A stretch of DNA of 11,035 nucleotides from Candidatus Nomurabacteria bacterium. Its GTDB lineage: Bacteria > Patescibacteriota > Minisyncoccia > Phycocordibacterales > UBA9973. The notes under the pieces were generated by a model. That model was given only the letters and a program-made list of their open reading frames with translations. It had not been told where the DNA came from and did not search any database. The stretch spans positions 1 to 11,035 of the forward strand of contig JAPLXT010000028.1 of the NCBI GenBank assembly GCA_026395935.1, in the 5' to 3' direction. Positions within the stretch are counted from its first letter, which is position 1; each line of letters starts with the position of its first letter. Positions 6,741-11,035 of the stretch are shown here, in pieces. The translations under genes and the position numbers were made by a program.

Positions 6741-6772
6741 AATATAATTACATATTTTTTATCTTTTTACAA
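6741..6772 (-). promoter_or_regulatory. Possible promoter of the tRNA-Leu-gatB-gap unit
   Basis: A -10-like TATATT (6741-6746) lies 13 bases before the tRNA 5' end, and a -35-like TTGTAA (6767-6772) lies 20 bases further upstream, a spacing longer than ideal. The -35 box is one arm of a short inverted repeat (its complement at 6782-6787). The 67-base gap after the M23 gene has room for a promoter, but in sequence this AT-rich so weak a match is only suggestive. Confidence 0.35.
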
Positions 6773-6794
6773 CTCTACTTTTTGTAATACTATC

Positions 6795-8048
6795 TTAAAG
6801 TTTAGGTAAATATAGAGATGGATTAAGATAAGCGCTTAGGGCCGCAATAGGCTGTGTGAATATTTTGCCCTTACAAGCATTACTTGGAACTGTTGCCACG
6901 TTTACTCCTGTCGAAGCATATACTGCTACATGTAAGTGTGGGCCAGTAGATGAACCTGTATTTCCAGAGAGTGCTACTATATCTCCTTTCTTAACTGTAT
7001 CACCAACTGTAGCTTTTATTTCCGATAAGTGACCGTAAGTACTTGAAAGTCCATTGTTATATTTTATGAAAACCCATTTACCAAAAGAAGCCCCCTTGCA
7101 TGCAATATCTGTATCTCCTGTGCCTAAGACTGTCCCAGATGCCATAGCAAACACGTTACTTCCAACCTTAGCTCTAAAATCTACTCCATAGTGAAATTTA
7201 CCCCATCTGGAACCATATGGAGAAGTTATTGTTATTGCACTAAGTGGCCATGATAATACTCCAGATCCTGCCTTAGGTAAAAGTTTTGGATTTAAAATAA
7301 ATTTTATTTGAGCCTCGTAATCTTCTATGGATTTTTCAAAAGTTTCTTTTCTTTTTAATTGCTCCGCTAACATTTTTTGATATTCAGATTCTTTGTTTTT
7401 TGTTGCAACTAAAAGACTATCTTTCTCTTTTTTATTTGCTGTTATTTCTAATTCTTTAGCGGTTAAAGTTTTCTTAAGAGTATTTAATGCTTGCTGTTCA
7501 TCTTCCTTTTTAACCTTAGATACAACTAGGGTATTTTTTTGAATAGATACATTTTCAATATTGTCTTTTATTTCCCTGTTTAAACTTATAACGTTATTGT
7601 ATTCACGACTTAAATCACTCAAACTATTTTGTGATAAAAAATTCTGCAAGAATCCAATATTATCTTGTTGATACAAATCTCTCAATAAAACAGCCAGTGA
7701 ATCTCTTGATTTATTCAAAATACTATTTTTTGTGATAATTTCATTATCTAAAGTTTTTATCACAAGACCCGTAGCAGTAATTTTCTTTTCTGTTTGTTGT
7801 CTTTCTTTGACAAGCTTATTCTTTTTAAGAGTTAAGTCTTTTATTGCATTAGCTAGAGTATTTTTCTGTTCGGCAGTTATTGCTATCTGTCCAGAGAGAG
7901 CAGCTATTTCTTTATTTATCTTTTCAATTTCACTATTAGCAGTATCTATTTGATCTCTTAATTCACTTTCTGTTTGGGCGTATGAAAACGTCGAAAAAGC
8001 GAATAGGGCTAATACGGTAAAGATTGTACTCCATATGTATTTCTTCAT
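6795..8048 (-). CDS. Exported coiled-coil M23 peptidase (EnvC/NlpD-like murein hydrolase)
   Basis: The 417-residue product starts with a signal peptide: Lys-Lys, a hydrophobic core, and a likely signal peptidase cut after SYA (residue 24). Residues about 25-250 are a long charged coiled coil. Residues about 264-417 form an M23 (LytM) domain with all metal and catalytic positions intact: HYGVD (H286, D290), GHL (H340) and HLH (H371, H373). It is therefore probably an active endopeptidase cutting peptidoglycan cross-links, unlike E. coli EnvC, which has lost them and only activates amidases. Two cysteines in the domain (C317, C392) could form a disulfide outside the membrane. The ATG at 8048 is favoured; a GTG at 8051 is adjacent. 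It follows gltX by 25 bases but has its own TATAAT. With the nearby murG and ftsW a role in cell separation or wall remodelling is likely. Confidence 0.92.
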   Translation of the reverse strand: MKKYIWSTIFTVLALFAFSTFSYAQTESELRDQIDTANSEIEKINKEIAALSGQIAITAEQKNTLANAIKDLTLKKNKLVKERQQTEKKITATGLVIKTLDNEIITKNSILNKSRDSLAVLLRDLYQQDNIGFLQNFLSQNSLSDLSREYNNVISLNREIKDNIENVSIQKNTLVVSKVKKEDEQQALNTLKKTLTAKELEITANKKEKDSLLVATKNKESEYQKMLAEQLKRKETFEKSIEDYEAQIKFILNPKLLPKAGSGVLSWPLSAITITSPYGSRWGKFHYGVDFRAKVGSNVFAMASGTVLGTGDTDIACKGASFGKWVFIKYNNGLSSTYGHLSEIKATVGDTVKKGDIVALSGNTGSSTGPHLHVAVYASTGVNVATVPSNACKGKIFTQPIAALSAYLNPSLYLPKL

Positions 8049-8058
8049 CACAATTCTT

Positions 8059-8064
8059 ATTATA
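8059..8064 (-). promoter_or_regulatory. Likely -10 box of the M23 peptidase gene
   Basis: A perfect TATAAT on the minus strand ends 10 bases before the ATG at 8048, in the short gap after gltX. The predicted start near 8052 gives a leader of only 3-4 bases. I see no good -35 box at 16-18 bases, so this rests on the -10 match and its position alone. Confidence 0.45.
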
Positions 8065-8073
8065 CTACATTTC

Positions 8074-9522
8074 TTAATTTAACGCTGAAATTGCTTTATT
8101 TATACGGTTTATAGTCTCTTTTTTACCCAAAATATCAGCTAAAATGAATGGATCTGGTGATTTATCGAGACCTGAAAGGGCAAAACGCACCGGATGAAGA
8201 ATTTGTCCCCTGTTTTCAGACTTGTCTGCAAGCTCCATTAGGAATATCTTGATATTATCTTTGTTAAATTGAGATTCCTCAGTTTTTTCTAGTATTTCTA
8301 GTACTTCTTTTAAGTTCGTTATAGTTTTATTTTTATCTGTATCTTTATATATCAATTTATCTTTCTCATAAACAGGCTCTTTATAAAAGAAATCAAGTTC
8401 TCCATTCCCTACCATCGTTTTAATATCTCCAAATTTAGAAATTCTCTCTGTGATAATAGGAATAATCTTTTTATTTTGGAGCTCTATGGGAAGCCAAGCA
8501 AATACATATTTTTCTAAATCTTCTTCTTTTAGAAGTTTGATGTGTTCTTTATTTATCCAATCAAGTTTCTCTTCATTATATTTACCACCACTTATATGAA
8601 TTTGTTTAATATCAAAAAGATCTATAAATTCATCAGATGTTAGAATCTCTTTTTCTCCCTTAGGACTCCATCCAATAAAAGCCAAGAAGTTTAACATTGC
8701 TTCTGGTAAATATCCTTCTTTTTCATATTCTAGAAAGTCTTTTGCTCCATCTCTTTTACCAAGTTTCTTTTTTCCATCAGATCCCATTATTGGAGGTAGG
8801 GTTGCATATTCTGGTCTTTTTATATCAAGGGCCTCATATATAGATAAAAATTTAGGAGTAGAAGATATAAATTCATCCCCACGCATGACGTGTGTGACTC
8901 CCATTTCTAAATCATCAATAATGTGTGCAAAGTTGTAAGTCGGATATCCATCGCTTTTAATTAATATAAAATCGTCCAGTGCTTCAGGCCCAGCAGATAA
9001 TTTACCACGAACAAGGTCAGTCCATTCATAACTTTTAATATTTTTAACTTTAAAGCGGAGTGATTGCATATTAGACTTACCGACATTCCAAATCGGTGGA
9101 TTTTCTGGTCTATGATCTCTATAAAGAAATGGTCTTTTTTCTTCTATTGCTTTATTGCGAAAAACATCAACCTCTTCTTCGGTGTAAGGATCAGCATAAG
9201 CATAACCTTTCTCTATTAGAATTTTTGCATATTTTTGGTATGACTCTAATCTTTCTGATTGTTTGTATGGAGCATTTGGCCCTCCGATATCAGGACCTTC
9301 ATTCCAATTAATATTAAGCCACTTAAGAGACTTTATTATATGCTCTATGGAGCCTTCTACCTCACGGGCTTTATCTGTATCTTCTATTCTTAAAATAAAA
9401 GTTCCATTATTTTTCTTTGCATAGGCCCAAGCGTATATAGCTGTACGAACATTCCCAATATGAATAAATCCTGTTGGTGACGGAGCAAAACGCGTAACTA
9501 CTTTTTGTGTTTGATTTTCCAT
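8074..9522 (-). CDS. gltX: Glutamyl-tRNA synthetase (probably non-discriminating)
   Basis: A class I synthetase that charges glutamate onto tRNA, 482 residues, the usual size. The N-terminus RFAPSPTGFIHIGNVRTA holds the HIGH-type motif at 21-24. FILRIEDTD follows at 42-50. YPTYNFAHIIDDLEMGVTHVMRGDE (193-217, shown here only as landmarks YPTYNFA and HVMRGDE) lines the active site. The KMSKS-type loop reads KKLGKRDG (252-259), where most bacteria have KLSKRHG. The C-terminal anticodon-binding region ends with RGQILHPVR and LSGLDKSPDPF. gatB a few genes downstream suggests this enzyme also misacylates tRNA(Gln) for later amidation; that is inference from context, not from a visible discriminating residue. 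It starts one base after the murG stop, so murG and gltX form one unit. Confidence 0.96.
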   Translation of the reverse strand: MENQTQKVVTRFAPSPTGFIHIGNVRTAIYAWAYAKKNNGTFILRIEDTDKAREVEGSIEHIIKSLKWLNINWNEGPDIGGPNAPYKQSERLESYQKYAKILIEKGYAYADPYTEEEVDVFRNKAIEEKRPFLYRDHRPENPPIWNVGKSNMQSLRFKVKNIKSYEWTDLVRGKLSAGPEALDDFILIKSDGYPTYNFAHIIDDLEMGVTHVMRGDEFISSTPKFLSIYEALDIKRPEYATLPPIMGSDGKKKLGKRDGAKDFLEYEKEGYLPEAMLNFLAFIGWSPKGEKEILTSDEFIDLFDIKQIHISGGKYNEEKLDWINKEHIKLLKEEDLEKYVFAWLPIELQNKKIIPIITERISKFGDIKTMVGNGELDFFYKEPVYEKDKLIYKDTDKNKTITNLKEVLEILEKTEESQFNKDNIKIFLMELADKSENRGQILHPVRFALSGLDKSPDPFILADILGKKETINRINKAISALN

Positions 9523-9523
9523 A

Positions 9524-10654
9524 TTATATTTCTTCGTGAGATTGTGCTATCTTAATTGCTTCTGTTGCAATTTTCTCTGCTGCATCTTTATTGGCGAAGC
9601 TTAGTGCAGCAATTTTCATTTTCTCTCTCTTTTCTTTATTACTCATTATTTTATCTATTTCGGATATAAGAACATGAGGAGTTAAGTTGGTCTCATCGAT
9701 AACTTCACAAGCACCAGTTCTAGCATAATTATAAGCATTCTTTCTTTGATGATCTCCATTTGAATTATTTATAGGTATTATGATGGATGGAATTCCCCAT
9801 GAAGCTATTTCAAATATTGCAGAACCAGCTCTCGAGACAATTATATCAGCTATTCCTGCCGCCATTCGAGTTGCTAAATTATTTAAATATGGAACTGCAA
9901 CATAGCGAGTAATGTTATCATTTTTTTCCATAACAAGCTTGGATCGAGATAGAACATCGTCTATGTTATCTATTCCTGTTTGATGGATTATTTGATATTT
10001 AGAAAGTAAATCAGGTAATACTTCCAAGAAAATATTATTTATCATCTCTGCACCTTGTGATCCTCCTATAACTAAAATAATTGGTAAATTAGAATTTAAT
10101 TTAAAAAATTCATGAGCACCTTCTTTGCTTCCATTTAGAATATTTTTTCTTATTGGTTGACCTGTAAGAGCCGTCTTTTCTTTCGGTAAAAATTCTATTG
10201 CTTCAGGCCAAGAGATAGCTACTTTTTGTGCAAATTTAGCAGTCCAAACATTCAATCTTCCAGGATATGAATCTGATTCGTGAACTATAACAGGTATGCG
10301 AAGTAATTTTGCTGCGAAGACTGCTGGGAATGCAGCATAGCCACCTTTTGAAATAACTACATCTGGATAAATGAAAAACATACTAATCAAACCAAAGAAC
10401 ATTCCTGTAGCTGTAGAGAAAATATCAAAGAAATTTCTTATAGAAAAATAGGTGCGCATTTTACCAGCAGGAATCTGAACGTAAGTAATATTATTTTCAA
10501 AGAGCATACGTTTGTCGTATGGCCGATCTGACATGTAATAAAGTTTCAAGTCTATTATTTTCTCCTTATCTGCTACCTCTGTTAACTTCTCCGCTATAGC
10601 TATCAACGGATAGAAATGTCCACCAGTTCCCCCTCCTGTAAGTAATATTTTCAT
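9524..10654 (-). CDS. murG: UDP-GlcNAc:lipid I N-acetylglucosaminyltransferase
   Basis: MurG adds N-acetylglucosamine to lipid I to make lipid II, the last cytoplasmic step of peptidoglycan precursor synthesis, at the inner face of the membrane. The 376-residue GT-B protein shows the N-terminal glycine loop GGGTGGHFYP (7-16, with H13), a hydrophobic surface stretch at about 72-100 that could hold it to the membrane, SKGGYAAFP (102-110), HESDSYPGRLN (125-135, usual form HEQN..PG), GGSQGAEMIN (197-206), the C-terminal donor site SRAGSAIFEIA (264-274, with the conserved Glu at 272), and DHQRKNA (291-297). It lies 56 bases after ftsW, as in the dcw division and cell-wall cluster, but has its own TATAAT and is followed by gltX rather than murC. 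Confidence 0.96.
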   Translation of the reverse strand: MKILLTGGGTGGHFYPLIAIAEKLTEVADKEKIIDLKLYYMSDRPYDKRMLFENNITYVQIPAGKMRTYFSIRNFFDIFSTATGMFFGLISMFFIYPDVVISKGGYAAFPAVFAAKLLRIPVIVHESDSYPGRLNVWTAKFAQKVAISWPEAIEFLPKEKTALTGQPIRKNILNGSKEGAHEFFKLNSNLPIILVIGGSQGAEMINNIFLEVLPDLLSKYQIIHQTGIDNIDDVLSRSKLVMEKNDNITRYVAVPYLNNLATRMAAGIADIIVSRAGSAIFEIASWGIPSIIIPINNSNGDHQRKNAYNYARTGACEVIDETNLTPHVLISEIDKIMSNKEKREKMKIAALSFANKDAAEKIATEAIKIAQSHEEI

Positions 10655-10663
10655 ATAGGCTTA

Positions 10664-10692
10664 ATTATAGCGTATTTGCATATTTTTTTCTA
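10664..10692 (-). promoter_or_regulatory. Promoter of murG-gltX (near-leaderless)
   Basis: On the minus strand a -35-like TAGAAA (10687-10692) and a perfect TATAAT (10664-10669) are separated by exactly 17 bases. The expected start near 10657 leaves about 3 bases before the murG ATG (10654). It occupies the short gap after ftsW, so murG may be expressed both from this promoter and by read-through. Confidence 0.55.
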
Positions 10693-10710
10693 GTGAAGAA
10701 TACTAAGGTC

Positions 10711-11035
10711 TTATACTTGTTTCTTTTGAAATTTTGAGATATTTAGAATTATGCCCATGAGTCCTATATCTATGAGAAGTGCAGTCCCCCCTTGAGACAT
10801 AAAAACTAGAGGGACGCCAGTCAGTGGAAAAACACCTATTATAGAAGCAATATTCATAAAAGATTGGGCCGTGATCATCGTTATAATGCCAATTACAAAG
10901 AGTTTACTAAATGAATCAGGTGCGAAATGAGCTATTCTGTAACCTCTTAGTGTAAATGCGAGATATAGTAAGATAATAAAAACACAACCGATAAATCCAA
11001 GTTCTTCACCTACAACAGCAAAGATTGAATCCCCT
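10711..11035 (-). CDS. ftsW: FtsW/RodA/SpoVE-family lipid II polymerase (SEDS), C-terminal part
   Basis: Only the last 107 codons lie in the window; the gene continues beyond position 11035. The minus strand reads GDSIFAVVGEELGFIG at the edge, a hallmark of SEDS glycosyltransferases, which polymerise lipid II into glycan strands. Two further hydrophobic membrane segments follow, then NIASIIGVFPLTGVPLVF and the MSQGGTALL motif that corresponds to the usual SYGGSS or SQGGSS. The tail after the last membrane helix is short and basic (KFQKKQV). FtsW (division) is preferred over RodA because murG follows directly, as in the dcw cluster; the sequence seen cannot settle it alone. The stop is TAA at 10711-10713. 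Confidence 0.9.
   Translation of the reverse strand, partial: GDSIFAVVGEELGFIGCVFIILLYLAFTLRGYRIAHFAPDSFSKLFVIGIITMITAQSFMNIASIIGVFPLTGVPLVFMSQGGTALLIDIGLMGIILNISKFQKKQV

Noticed and set aside
6767..6787. Inverted repeat TTACAA/TTGTAA upstream of the tRNA as a terminator of the M23 gene
   Set aside because: The stem is only 6 AT-rich pairs with a 9-base loop, and no T-run follows on either strand.
9523..9528. TATAAT directly before the gltX ATG
   Set aside because: It touches the start codon and overlaps the murG stop, so transcription would begin inside gltX.
1..11035. Mobile element, CRISPR array, toxin-antitoxin, defence or phage genes
   Set aside because: All genes but one are core metabolic, translation or cell-wall genes; I saw no regular repeats, transposase or integrase.

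Overview
The window is a compact, AT-rich stretch of bacterial chromosome. It most resembles a Candidate Phyla Radiation (Patescibacteria, probably Parcubacteria-type) genome. This is an inference from several things together: a transketolase split into two adjacent genes, lineage-flavoured versions of ribulose-phosphate 3-epimerase and glutamyl-tRNA synthetase, tiny intergenic gaps, no transaldolase, and an orphan diaminopimelate epimerase next to core sugar-phosphate genes. All twelve protein genes end in TAA, no in-frame TGA is needed, and the standard code fits. There is no mobile element, CRISPR array, phage gene or defence system, and no gene-free stretch longer than about 150 bases.

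Left part (1-3263): a short plus-strand coiled-coil gene of unknown function converges on a minus-strand operon, with a hairpin terminator between them. The operon reads rpiB, rpe, transketolase N-half, transketolase C-half, with gaps of 1-2 bases. Together these genes give most of the non-oxidative pentose phosphate pathway.

Middle (3264-5214): a 147-base divergent region holds promoters for rpiB and dapF and a long imperfect palindrome. dapF (plus strand) makes meso-diaminopimelate for peptidoglycan. Its 3' end overlaps the convergent glyceraldehyde-3-phosphate dehydrogenase gene by 8 bases.

Right part (4189-11035, all minus strand): in transcription order, the end of ftsW, then murG, gltX, an exported coiled-coil M23 peptidase, tRNA-Leu(UAA), gatB and gap. 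ftsW, murG and the M23 protein serve cell-wall synthesis and division. gltX and gatB suggest the indirect route to Gln-tRNA(Gln) (Glu-tRNA made first, then amidated). gap takes the glyceraldehyde 3-phosphate released by the pentose pathway into lower glycolysis.

No previously undescribed multi-gene system is evident. The most interesting points are fine-scale: perfect TATAAT boxes 7-10 bases before four start codons, implying near-leaderless mRNAs; a symmetric palindrome with outward-facing promoter-like boxes between rpiB and dapF; a tRNA gene ending 5 bases before the gatB start; and sugar-phosphate enzymes with altered active-site residues.
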